Positions 35,415-44,492 of a stretch of DNA of 64,000 nt are shown here, one piece after another (within the stretch, counting starts at the first letter, position 1; every line of letters starts with the position of its first letter). The position numbers and the translations under genes are program-made. This DNA comes from Botrimarina mediterranea. GTDB lineage: Bacteria > Planctomycetota > Planctomycetia > Pirellulales > Lacipirellulaceae. Below the pieces are notes generated by a model. That model saw nothing but the letters and a program-made list of their open reading frames with translations, ran no database searches and was not told where the DNA came from. The stretch is from NCBI RefSeq assembly GCF_007753265.1, contig NZ_CP036349.1, forward strand, positions 2,265,363 to 2,329,362, written 5' to 3'.

Positions 35415-36317
35415 ATGAGCGAGGAATGCAGAGGTGCAGAATATGATACGCAAGATGAAGCTAAAGGTCGGTTAGGTGATGGCATCGACTCGCCGACTTC
35501 GATTGGCAGTGCGATAAATTGCTGGACGCTATTTCGTAAAGTTGGCAAGCGGGCCTGCATCCCGATCCTGGCGCTTGTGTTTGTTCCCATTCCCTTCGCC
35601 TGTCTGGTTGTGTTTGGTGTCCTGGACCTCTGTCGGAACCGAAATCTGTCGCGGGGCGTAGTCAATCGGTATTTTTTTGGCAACGGATTGCTTACCTGGA
35701 CGTTGTCGCCTCTCAACGTTGCATTAGATTTACTTTGTCTTCCCTATCGCAACCCAGGTATTTTTACATTTGAACAACTCCCAAAGGCGTATCGCGAGGA
35801 AATCGACTACATTATCGAACATGCATTGCGTGAGGGGCTTGCCGCGCGAGTGTCTGATCTAGTCGGGGAGCAGCAGCGAGGCATGCTTATGTACAGATGG
35901 TACGGCCGTAACTATCCTACGTCACTCCAGTTACCAGCGTATTGCAGGCGGTTTCGGTTTGTTCAGACTATCGGGGTGTCGGTCTTCAACGGCCGACAAT
36001 CGACAAGCTTGCATTTCGGACCATTGAGGGCAACCGTCCGAGTGTTGTATAATATTGGGGATGTCAGTGCTCGCAACGCTTATATTGACGTGGGTCCCAC
36101 ACGGCACTATTGGGCCGACGGTAGGTTGTTCATCTTTGATGACACACTCCAGCACCGCTCTGTGAACGAGGGCGAAGAGTTGCGTTTATGCTTGTTCATG
36201 GATGTCCTTCGTCCATCGATGGCGCCGTTCGTGCTGAGAGTTGCAGTGTGGTGCGTGCGAGTGACCGTCTCGCCGGTACGAAGGATCTTCTATAAGAACT
36301 GGGAGTTCTTGAAATAG
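35415..36317 (+). CDS. Aspartyl/asparaginyl beta-hydroxylase-like, possible LpxO
   Basis: ATG 35415; 300 aa. A membrane segment at about 50-70 (CIPILALVFVPIPFACLVVFGV) precedes a C-terminal dioxygenase domain: SLHFGPLRATVRVLYN, then RHYWADGRLFIFDDTLQHRSVNEG, matching the two His-bearing motifs of the PF05118 Fe(II)/2-oxoglutarate family. The membrane-anchored form resembles LpxO, which hydroxylates lipid A acyl chains. An envelope-modifying function fits the neighbouring methyltransferase and bestrophin. The second iron ligand pattern varies slightly from canonical. Confidence 0.7.
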   Translation: MSEECRGAEYDTQDEAKGRLGDGIDSPTSIGSAINCWTLFRKVGKRACIPILALVFVPIPFACLVVFGVLDLCRNRNLSRGVVNRYFFGNGLLTWTLSPLNVALDLLCLPYRNPGIFTFEQLPKAYREEIDYIIEHALREGLAARVSDLVGEQQRGMLMYRWYGRNYPTSLQLPAYCRRFRFVQTIGVSVFNGRQSTSLHFGPLRATVRVLYNIGDVSARNAYIDVGPTRHYWADGRLFIFDDTLQHRSVNEGEELRLCLFMDVLRPSMAPFVLRVAVWCVRVTVSPVRRIFYKNWEFLK

Positions 36318-36559
36318 CGAAGGCGAGAGTGTCGTCAACCGTGGTGTTCATCAGGATTGTCCGCTGATGTCCTATGCAACATTGGTGGCATCGAAGAACG
36401 ACCGATGAGCAAAGGCTGAATGTTGCTGCAAAGCGTCACTATCAGTGGAGGCGATTGTCACGTAGTTGGGCGTGTCCTGTCAGCAGCGTAAGGCAGTGAA
36501 GAGGGGGGCTGGGATGAAGTCTCTCCTTTGGACTACGGCTTGGCAGGCCGCACCGCGTC

Positions 36560-37200
36560 TGTAGCGTTTAAGAACGCTGCCGAGCCACTCACCGGAGACG
36601 ATTTCTCCCCGCTACTCGGAGGATTGGCGACCTCGGGCGAGACGGCTAGCGTTGGTCTGTTGTCACTCTGCTGACGCGGCGGCGCCCAGTGGTAGTATCC
36701 CTAGTTTGAGTTCGCGAGACGGTTGTGATGCTCGATGCCGAAGGAGAAGAACTGGTTTAGGCACTCGCCACAGCTCTATCCGGTCAAGCGTTCAACGTAC
36801 GCATTCTGGTTCGGTGACCGTGACACTATCGGGTCGACTTAGACGTCGGCGTCCGTAGAGGCCTGGCTGAGCCCCCTGCGGTATTTGAAGTCAAGGTCTC
36901 GAACTAGGTCGACGATCGGAAGCTCGATCCCGTGAATCTGCTATGGCATCAACTCGGTCTGTGCCATAGCCCATTCATCTTTGGGGCTTAAGTGTCGCTA
37001 GAGAAGTAGATGACCGCTACGAATTGAAGTGTTGGAGCGCTAAGATGTACGTCTACCGTTGGACACGTCTCGTGACGAGTGTCTTCGAGAAGAAGCCACA
37101 GTGCCAAAGGGTTGTCGGTGTGGATATGGATGAACTCGGCCCAGGTTTCCTTCGCTTGCGCTGACGAATACTTAGTCGCTCTTACGCGTGGGGATTGAGA
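36560..37200 (-). pseudogene. Decayed copy of the 44493-type insertion sequence
   Basis: Nucleotide blocks across this stretch match the intact IS at 44.5-45.5 kb in order: GAGCCACTCACCGGAGACGA, ATGCCGAAGGAGAAGAACTGG, AAGCGTTCAACGTACGCATTCTGG and GATGAACTCGGCCCAGGT. Multiple stops and frameshifts break the transposase frame. The remaining parts of 36318-37391 show no other gene. The copy lies just upstream of jetA. Confidence 0.75.
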
Positions 37201-37391
37201 AGCTGATGGCACACTTGACCTTCCCCACTCAATCCACTGCCGCATGAGTGAATCGGGTGGTTGGATGCTACTCTGCCTACCAGCCGTGACGGAGTGGCCC
37301 GCCAAGGCCTCCTTAGTAGTTGTTTCCGTGTTGCCTGTGAGTCAGACTGGGTGCGGTCTCTACTTTCAGCCAACTTCGCCGTCGCCTTGTC

Positions 37392-38867
37392 TTGAACGTC
37401 ACCCGCCTAGCAGACCTCAGAGTCTTCTTCGATTCGTCTCCCGCGGTCCGGCTGCTGCGGGCTGGCAACGCGCCCTACGTCGTGGCTTTCCTCGACGAAC
37501 ACTTCAAGCAGGCCGGCCGTGTCGGTTCTCCGTTCTCAGAAGCGCACGCGGCTCTGGCCGACTTCCAACGTGAGCTGCACGAGCAGGACTCGCAGCTGCT
37601 GCCAGGCGTGGCACGTGACTATTTAACCGACTGGTGCTCGCCCGAGACGCACTGGCTCGAACGGCGGATGGAGGCCGGTAGTGGCGAATGGGTCCTGCAG
37701 CTGTCGCCGCACGCCGAACAGGTGCTGCTGTTTCTGCAGCGGAGTCGCGACCGGGAGCTTGGATTCGTCGCCACCGAGTCGCGGTTGCGGATGATCCTCG
37801 ACGCCCTCTGCGACCTGGCGGCGGACGCCTCCCAATCGCCGGAGGAACGCCTGGCTCATCTCCAAGAACAGCGGCAACGCCTCGAGGAGAAGATTTCCCA
37901 GGTCGAGGAAAATGGGGACCTGCCCACCCTTGGGCCAAGGCAGGTCCGCGAGCGTCTCGCCTCGGCGGTGGGGTTGATCAGGGAGTTGCTTAGCGACTTC
38001 CGGTCGGTGGAGGAGTCGTTCCGAGAGATCACCCGCGGCGTGCAGCAACGCGAGGCGGGCCGGCGCCTTTCGCGGGGTGGGATCCTAGAGTTCGTCCTTG
38101 ACTCCGAGGACGAGCTCCGTGAGCAAGACCAGGGCAAGAGTTTTTACGAGTTCTACCGGTTGCTCGTGCTGAGTCCGGCCGAGCAGGACCGATTGCGGAA
38201 CGCGGTCGAGAAGCTCGCCGCCCTGGAAGACCTCGCCTCGATGCCCGATGCGCTCGAGACAGTCCGCCGGCTGGAGGACCAACTCATCGCAGAAGCGGAG
38301 CAGGTGATGGCCACCAACCGTCGACTCTCATCGACGCTGCGTCGGGTGCTCGATACGCGGGCGCGGGAGGAGCGACGACGCGTAGCGGAGCTGCTTACTG
38401 AACTCCGTGGACTAGGCGTGCGGCTCGCGAGCGAGCCTCCCACGCAGGCCGAGGGGCTATTGAGTTCGGCCTCCGTCGCCGCCATCGACTCGCCCTTTCG
38501 TCGCCCGTTTTGGTCAGCGCCGCAGTGTTTCGACCGCATCACGTTGACGCCGGCTGAGATCGACGAAGCGTCGCGGCGAGACGCCATCGAGCAGCTAGCT
38601 GCGCTGGAGCGGATCGATTGGCGCGGCATGCGCGAGCACCTCCGCCGGGTCGTCAGCGACCTCGGCTACGCGACGCTCGCCGACGTGGTGGAGCGCAGGC
38701 CGGTCGAGGCAGGGGTCGTCGAGCTGCTCGGTTACCTACGCCTCGCTAAGGAAGAGGGGCACACGATCGACACCAGCCAGACGCAAGAGATCGCCGTTCG
38801 AGGTCGCGGCGTGGAATCGGAGAAGGTCGTCGTCAGCGTCCCACTCGTCACGTTCCAGTCGTCGTAG
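37392..38867 (+). CDS. jetA: Wadjet subunit JetA (DUF3375, MukF-like kleisin)
   Basis: TTG start at 37392; 491 aa. The opening VFFDSSPAVRLLRAGNAPYVVAFLDEHF and the helical C-terminal half are typical of DUF3375 proteins, the kleisin component of type I Wadjet. JetA links JetC heads and binds JetB. Wadjet is an SMC-like complex that extrudes DNA loops and cuts small circular plasmids. The gene begins the four-gene operon; upstream lies IS debris. The start could be slightly different because no ATG is nearby. Confidence 0.88.
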   Translation: MNVTRLADLRVFFDSSPAVRLLRAGNAPYVVAFLDEHFKQAGRVGSPFSEAHAALADFQRELHEQDSQLLPGVARDYLTDWCSPETHWLERRMEAGSGEWVLQLSPHAEQVLLFLQRSRDRELGFVATESRLRMILDALCDLAADASQSPEERLAHLQEQRQRLEEKISQVEENGDLPTLGPRQVRERLASAVGLIRELLSDFRSVEESFREITRGVQQREAGRRLSRGGILEFVLDSEDELREQDQGKSFYEFYRLLVLSPAEQDRLRNAVEKLAALEDLASMPDALETVRRLEDQLIAEAEQVMATNRRLSSTLRRVLDTRAREERRRVAELLTELRGLGVRLASEPPTQAEGLLSSASVAAIDSPFRRPFWSAPQCFDRITLTPAEIDEASRRDAIEQLAALERIDWRGMREHLRRVVSDLGYATLADVVERRPVEAGVVELLGYLRLAKEEGHTIDTSQTQEIAVRGRGVESEKVVVSVPLVTFQSS

Positions 38868-38931
38868 CGATCCGTCGTTCCGCAACCAGTCGGTCGCCGC
38901 TAGCCGCCACTCCACCGCCGCCTCTAAGACC

Positions 38932-39570
38932 ATGACAGAAGAATTGCCGCCCTTCCGCGAGTGGAGCATCGCAGCGGTGCGGCTCCTGAAGGGGGCCGTC
39001 GAGTTCGACGACCCTGCTACTTGGCAGCTAGTCCTCGGCGCCCGCTCGACGCTTCAGGAGTACTTCGCCCGAATCGGGCTGCGGCTAGTGGTTGACGAGA
39101 CCGACGGCGTGGCGTATCTGCGACAGCTTGAGGAGGACGAGCTAGCCGAGGGTTACGAGCGGCTGCCGAAGCTGATGCACGCGGCGCCTCTTAGCTATGG
39201 GGCGACACTTCTGTGCGTGCTGTTACGCGACTCTCTGCGGCGGTACGAGGAAGAGGACCTGAGGAACGAGCGGTGCGTGATCACCGACGAGGAACTGCAC
39301 GAGGAGTGGGTGGCGTTTTTCCCGCCGGCGAGCGACGAAAAGAAACAACGGCGGTACTACGACCGCGCCGTGAAGGCGATCCGTGACGCGGGGTTCGTCA
39401 AACCGCTGGAGGCCGACGGAATGGACGGGCCGAGCTGGCTGGTCAGCCGGGCGCTGCGCCAGCGGCTGCGGGCAGAGGAACTCGAGACGCTGCGGGATCG
39501 GCTCTCCGAATTCGCCGAGGTCCAGGACGAGGCGTCGCAGTCGACAGGGTCTGGCGAGGAGCGGGCATGA
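38932..39570 (+). CDS. jetB: Wadjet subunit JetB (DUF4194, MukE-like)
   Basis: The 212-aa product begins MTEELPPFREWSIAAVRLLKGAVEFDD. It has winged-helix-like content and the segment MHAAPLSYGATLLCVLLRDSLRRYEEEDLRNERCVITDEELHEEW, which is typical of DUF4194. JetB corresponds to the KITE protein of the complex and modulates loop extrusion. Its stop overlaps the jetC start (ATGA), indicating translational coupling. Confidence 0.88.
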   Translation: MTEELPPFREWSIAAVRLLKGAVEFDDPATWQLVLGARSTLQEYFARIGLRLVVDETDGVAYLRQLEEDELAEGYERLPKLMHAAPLSYGATLLCVLLRDSLRRYEEEDLRNERCVITDEELHEEWVAFFPPASDEKKQRRYYDRAVKAIRDAGFVKPLEADGMDGPSWLVSRALRQRLRAEELETLRDRLSEFAEVQDEASQSTGSGEERA

Positions 39571-42500
39571 ACGGTTACCTCCCGCTCGAACGCTCGCCTC
39601 GACCCGGCTACCGCCTACAAAGGGTGGAGTTGTTCAACTGGGGCTCTTTCGACAGCACCGGGGGCGAGGTGCATGAGCTGCGGCCAGAGGGACGCTCGGC
39701 GTTGATGGTGGGCAAGAACGGTCATGGCAAGTCGACCGTGGTGGACGCCCTGCTGACGCTACTCGTCCGTCCGGGCGTACGCAATTACAACGTCGCCGCC
39801 GGCGCCAAAAAGCGTGAGCGTGACGAACGTTCGTACGTCACCGGCGCGTATGACTTGCAGAGCCGCGAAGGGGAGTCGGCCGAGACGCGGCGGCTGCGCC
39901 CGGGAGCGGGTGGCTTTTCAATTCTATTGGCGACGTTCGCGAACGAGGACGTCGCCGAGGCGTTTACCGTCGCCCAGGTCCTCTACTTGAAGGCCGACCA
40001 GAGCGCCGAGCGGGTCTACTGCTTCGCCGAGGGCGAGCGGTCGGTCCGCGCAGATTTCGCCGACCTTCCGGCGACCGACCGTCTGGTCGCCGAATTGAAA
40101 CGACGGGGGATGCAGGCGACGCGCTCGCACCCCGAGTACGAAAAGTGGCTCGCGGCAAAAACCCGCTGGCGGCCGAAGGCGATGGACGTCTTCAACCAGA
40201 CCGTTGCGGTGCGGGACATCGAAAACCTCAACGACTTCATTCGTAAGCACATGCTCGACGGCAGGTCGTGGAACGACCGGGTGGAGCGGCTGCTTGCTCA
40301 CACCGCCCAGCTGAGCGAGGCGCACCAGACACTGGTTCGCGCACGCCGCCAGAGCGAGTTGCTGGGCCCGGTCGTCGAGGCGGCGAAGAAGCACCAAAAA
40401 CTCTCGGACAAGTTGGCGGCGGCCGACGCGCGTTTGGCGGCTGCCGACGTGTTCTTCCGGCGTCAGACGTTAGAGCTGGTAGGCCCCCGTGTTGAGGAGC
40501 TAAGCCGGGAGATTGAAGGGCTGGACAGCCGAAAGGACCAGCTGGGTCGCCGCCGTCGCGAGCTCGAAGAGCAATGCCGGAAGCTCCGCAACGAGATCGA
40601 CCGAGCGGGCGGGGAGCGGCTCCGCGAACTGCCCGGCCTTGTCGCTATCCAGGAAGAACTCGCCCGCGTGAAGCGGACCGCGAATGAACGGTACGCGGCG
40701 TCGCTTAGGCGCGCTGGGGTCGAAGGCCGGGCGACGGACTCGGAGACGTTCATTGCGTTACGTGAGCGGCTGTCACGTCTCGCGACGGAGACTCGCCGTG
40801 AGGTCGCTGTGGCCGAAGGGCGCCAAGCCGACCTGTTGGTCGAGCGCGCCCGTGTCCATGAGGGGTTGGATCGAGATCGCGGAGAACTCGAGTCGCTCCG
40901 CAAGCGGAAAGGTAACATGCCCCGCAGGCTCGTCGAGCTGCGCGAGCGGATGTGCCGCAACCTGCGTATTGCAACAAGCGAACTGCCGTTCGTGGCGGAG
41001 CTGATCGCCGTTTCGCCGGAGCACCGCGACTGGGAGGCCTCGATCGAAAAAGCCCTCCGCGGCTTCGCCCACAGCATGCTAGCGCCTGGCGACCACTACG
41101 CCCTCGTCAGCCGATACGTGGAAGCGACGCGACTGGAGGACGGCGTCGGGGCGGGACAGCGCCTGACGTACCTGCGAGTTCCGTTATTCACACACGTCCC
41201 GCCGGCGGGTCGAGGCCGGAGCGACTCGCTCGTGACCAAGCTCCGGTTCCGCGAGGGTCGGCCGTTGTCTGAATGGGTTCGGGCTGAACTAGCCGAACGC
41301 CACGACTACCGCTGCTGTGAGACGGTGGAGGAGTTTCAAGAGACGCGCGGGCCGGCAATGACGCGGCAGAGACATCTGAAGTCGGGCGGGGGGAGGCACG
41401 AGAAGGACGACCGTAGCGAGGCGGTCGACCCGAGGCGGTTTGTCCTGGGCTGGGACAACAAGGAGAAGATTGACAGGCTTACGCAAGCGGTCGCCGAGGC
41501 AGAGCGACGCCTCGCCACGGTGGATGCACAGCTACACGAGGTGGACGAAGGACTTAGAGTATCGCGCGGGCGGCTCGCGGCGGCGGACATGGCGCTCGAC
41601 GTGAAGGCGTTCGACGAGGTCGATTGCTTCTTACACGAGCGGCAGGCCGAGACGCTGCGGCGTGAGAAGAGACAACTCGAAGAAGCGGATGACACCGTCT
41701 CTCAGCTCAAGCGTTCGCTCTCCGCGGTCGAACAGGCCGTAGTGGCAGTTGAGGCCCAACGAGACGCCTGCACGTCCCGCCGGGCGCTCGCCGAAAAAGA
41801 ACGCGACGACGCTGTGTCGCTCGTCGAAATAGCCCGGTCTGCTCTTGAGCAACAGAGCAATGAGGCGACGCGTGAGGAGGTGCTCGACGCCATCGCCGCC
41901 GAGCTGGTAGACCCGCCACTGACGGCGGACAACCTCTTTGTGCGGGAGCAGAGTTATCTCAAGCGTCTACGCCACGGCCGAGCGGACCTTGAGGGGCGTG
42001 CTCGTCCCGCTGGGGAACGCCTCGTTCGTGTGATGGGCGACTACTTGAGTGAGTTCCCAGAGGAGAAGGCGGACCTGAGCTGTAGCGTGGAGTACCGGGA
42101 CGAGTTCCTCGCGCGGCGCCAGCGCATCGAAGAAGAAGACCTGCCACGCCATGAGCGCCGGTTCAAGGAGCGGCTCAACGAGAAGGTGACGCAGGACATC
42201 GGTCTGCTGCGGAGCGAGTTCGAAAACGAGAGGCGAGGGATCAAAGGGCGCGTCGAGGAGCTCAACCGCTCGCTCGGCAAGCTGCCGTACCGAGAGGGCA
42301 CGCACATGCGTCTCGAGGCGTCCGACACGCAGAACGCCGAAATCGCACAGTTCCGGGCCGAGCTGCGGGGATGCCTCGACGACGCGCTGGACGACAGCTT
42401 CGAGGCGGCCGAGGCTCGCTTCCTGCGTATCCGTAAGCTGCTGGACCGCCTCCGCGACGAGACGGCGTGGCGGGATAGGGTGACCGATGTCCGCAAATGG

Positions 42501-42962
42501 ATGTCATTCGCCGCCCGCGAGCTGGACGACGCCACCGGCGAAGAACGGGCCTACTACGAGGGCAGCTCCGGCAAGTCGGGCGGCGAAAAGGCGAAGTTGG
42601 CGTTTACGGTGCTGGCGGCGGCGATTTCTTACCAGTTCGACATCGAGCCAGATCGCCCCGTGAGCGACCGGTTTCATTTTTTGGTTGTCGACGAGATGTT
42701 CAAGAACGTCGACGATCAGAACGCCGAATACGCCCTGAACCTGTTCGAGGAGTTCGGACTACAGCTGCTGATTGCGGCGCCGCTGGACGCAAAGGCCCGC
42801 GTCACCGAGCCATACGTCGGGTGCTACCTGCTGGTGAGCAAGGACGAGGCGACGGAAAAATCGGAGGTCTTCCACGTCACCGCCCGAGAACTCCAGGACG
42901 TGGTCCTTGCACAGAAGGGCGGCAACGGTTCATGGGCAGCTAGGCCACCCGCGCCGAAGTGA
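39567..42962 (+). CDS. jetC: Wadjet subunit JetC (MukB/SMC-like ATPase)
   Basis: A 1131-aa SMC-like ATPase. Walker A is GKNGHGKS at 49-56; two long coiled-coil arms with Glu/Arg/Ala heptads span roughly 270-480 and 620-900 around a hinge; the signature SGKSGGEKAKLAF is near 1000 and Walker B FHFLVVDEMF near 1038. It dimerises and powers loop extrusion on circular DNA. Length matches type I JetC. It is 6 bases upstream of jetD. No catalytic residue appears missing. Confidence 0.92.
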   Translation: MNGYLPLERSPRPGYRLQRVELFNWGSFDSTGGEVHELRPEGRSALMVGKNGHGKSTVVDALLTLLVRPGVRNYNVAAGAKKRERDERSYVTGAYDLQSREGESAETRRLRPGAGGFSILLATFANEDVAEAFTVAQVLYLKADQSAERVYCFAEGERSVRADFADLPATDRLVAELKRRGMQATRSHPEYEKWLAAKTRWRPKAMDVFNQTVAVRDIENLNDFIRKHMLDGRSWNDRVERLLAHTAQLSEAHQTLVRARRQSELLGPVVEAAKKHQKLSDKLAAADARLAAADVFFRRQTLELVGPRVEELSREIEGLDSRKDQLGRRRRELEEQCRKLRNEIDRAGGERLRELPGLVAIQEELARVKRTANERYAASLRRAGVEGRATDSETFIALRERLSRLATETRREVAVAEGRQADLLVERARVHEGLDRDRGELESLRKRKGNMPRRLVELRERMCRNLRIATSELPFVAELIAVSPEHRDWEASIEKALRGFAHSMLAPGDHYALVSRYVEATRLEDGVGAGQRLTYLRVPLFTHVPPAGRGRSDSLVTKLRFREGRPLSEWVRAELAERHDYRCCETVEEFQETRGPAMTRQRHLKSGGGRHEKDDRSEAVDPRRFVLGWDNKEKIDRLTQAVAEAERRLATVDAQLHEVDEGLRVSRGRLAAADMALDVKAFDEVDCFLHERQAETLRREKRQLEEADDTVSQLKRSLSAVEQAVVAVEAQRDACTSRRALAEKERDDAVSLVEIARSALEQQSNEATREEVLDAIAAELVDPPLTADNLFVREQSYLKRLRHGRADLEGRARPAGERLVRVMGDYLSEFPEEKADLSCSVEYRDEFLARRQRIEEEDLPRHERRFKERLNEKVTQDIGLLRSEFENERRGIKGRVEELNRSLGKLPYREGTHMRLEASDTQNAEIAQFRAELRGCLDDALDDSFEAAEARFLRIRKLLDRLRDETAWRDRVTDVRKWMSFAARELDDATGEERAYYEGSSGKSGGEKAKLAFTVLAAAISYQFDIEPDRPVSDRFHFLVVDEMFKNVDDQNAEYALNLFEEFGLQLLIAAPLDAKARVTEPYVGCYLLVSKDEATEKSEVFHVTARELQDVVLAQKGGNGSWAARPPAPK

Positions 42963-42968
42963 CGGGCG

Positions 42969-44171
42969 ATGATCTCACCCGAAGAAATACTCCGCAAGGC
43001 AAGCCGCAAGTATCCGGACGTGCTGCGGGACTATGTGGACTGTGGCGACGCCCCTTCATTGCTATTCCCCCTTAGGATGCCCTGCGACCTGAGGCTGTCG
43101 GAAGATCTGGCGACACAGATCGCCGAGGTCGACCGATTGCGAAGCGGCGCAAAGGAGCGGCGCGGCTTCGGCTACTCCGTTGGCTGGCGTCGCGTCAACT
43201 CTCCAATGCGTGGCAAAAACCACATTCCTGCTCGTGTAGAGTTCGAGACTCGCAGCGACCTGCTCCGCTTGATCGGCAAGCAACGAGAATTCGCCCGGTT
43301 CGCCACCGGGGTCGATTCGCTCCGCTTGAAGTTGCCCGAGGTCTTGCCTTGGGTGCGCCATCGCGCGCAGACCTATCTGAAGGTGTGCGAAGAGACTGCG
43401 GGGCTTATCGAAGTCGTGAGCTACCTACGCGAACACCCTCGCCCGGATCGATTCGCACGCGAGTTGCCCCTATCCGTTGACACGAAGTTCATTGAACGCA
43501 ACCAGCCGACGCTCCGTCGGTGGCTGGACCTCTGCTTACCTCCCGAAGCGGTGGACGAGACAGAAGAGGACTTCGCGTTGCGTTTTGGGCTCCGCCGCAA
43601 AGGGACGCTTGTGCTGGTGCGGATGCTGGATGACGCCTTGGTGGCGGAGGCAGGTCTGCCGTGCCGCGAGCTTGCGCTACCGCTCTCGGCAGTAGAGTCG
43701 CTGCAGGTCCGGCCTCGCTGCGTGGTGATTGTCGAAAACGAAGTAAGCCTGTTGACGCTGCCGCCGTGCCCTGGCGTGATGGCGCTGGGAGGTTTGGGAC
43801 ACGCCGTCACGATCCTCAAGGCCGTCCGATGGCTGAACGATGTGTCGCTTATCTACTGGGGCGACATCGACCCGCCTGGCTTCGTGATGCTGTCGAATCT
43901 CCGCCGCTCGTTTCCGCACGTAAGGAGCTTGTTGATGGACGCTTCAACCCTCGATGAGTGGGGGCAAGCCCTGTCCGAGCCGAAGCCTTTTGCAGCAAAC
44001 TCGATCATCTCTAACCTATACCAGGAAGAACTCGCTACACACGACCGCTGCGTGGCGGAAGCGTTTTGGATTGAACAGGAACGTTTCCCATCGCCGGAGG
44101 TCGCCCGCGCCGTGGCGGCAATGGTGGAAGAGATTGGCGAGCCTCGTGGTTCGCAGGGAGGTTGTCAGTAG
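42969..44171 (+). CDS. jetD: Wadjet nuclease subunit JetD (DUF3322/DUF2220)
   Basis: The 400-aa product has an N-terminal DUF3322-type region and a C-terminal Toprim-like DUF2220 domain. The metal-binding residues are visible as VVIVENEVSLL (Glu near 256) and YWGDIDPPGF (Asp-x-Asp near 299-301). JetD is the topoisomerase VI-like endonuclease that cleaves plasmids after JetABC extrusion stalls. With intact active-site motifs in JetC and JetD, the system looks functional. IS remnants start 69 bases after its stop. Confidence 0.9.
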   Translation: MISPEEILRKASRKYPDVLRDYVDCGDAPSLLFPLRMPCDLRLSEDLATQIAEVDRLRSGAKERRGFGYSVGWRRVNSPMRGKNHIPARVEFETRSDLLRLIGKQREFARFATGVDSLRLKLPEVLPWVRHRAQTYLKVCEETAGLIEVVSYLREHPRPDRFARELPLSVDTKFIERNQPTLRRWLDLCLPPEAVDETEEDFALRFGLRRKGTLVLVRMLDDALVAEAGLPCRELALPLSAVESLQVRPRCVVIVENEVSLLTLPPCPGVMALGGLGHAVTILKAVRWLNDVSLIYWGDIDPPGFVMLSNLRRSFPHVRSLLMDASTLDEWGQALSEPKPFAANSIISNLYQEELATHDRCVAEAFWIEQERFPSPEVARAVAAMVEEIGEPRGSQGGCQ

Positions 44172-44240
44172 ATGTCGGCGCCGCGTCGCAGGAGATCGCG
44201 ACGAGAGCGGAGTCGAGTCGATGCGTCGTTCTACGGGGCG

Positions 44241-44305
44241 CTACGCCGCCTTGCGTTCATAATGCTTGAGTACGCCTCCGAGCCACGCACGGCAGACGAC
44301 CTCAT
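44241..44305 (-). pseudogene. 3' end fragment of an insertion sequence
   Basis: On the minus strand this piece encodes DEVVCRAWLGGVLKHYERKAA, nearly identical to the C-terminus EEVVCREWLGGVLKHYERIAA of the complete transposase immediately downstream. It is the tail of another copy of the same or a closely related element, left next to jetD. Confidence 0.75.
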
Positions 44306-44492
44306 CCCCGTCGTTTGGCGTCCTATTCAACAAGGTTGTCCGGTGAAGAACTTCCACAGATGGAAGGTTGAAGCGCCCGTCACTGCGCTCGCGTTCCCAG
44401 GTCGGGTTATCACGAATCACTGCCGTACTGCCAACGGGGCAGGGCTGGAGAATCAGTGACAGGTCCAAGCCGAGCGATTGTCCCGCTTCGCA

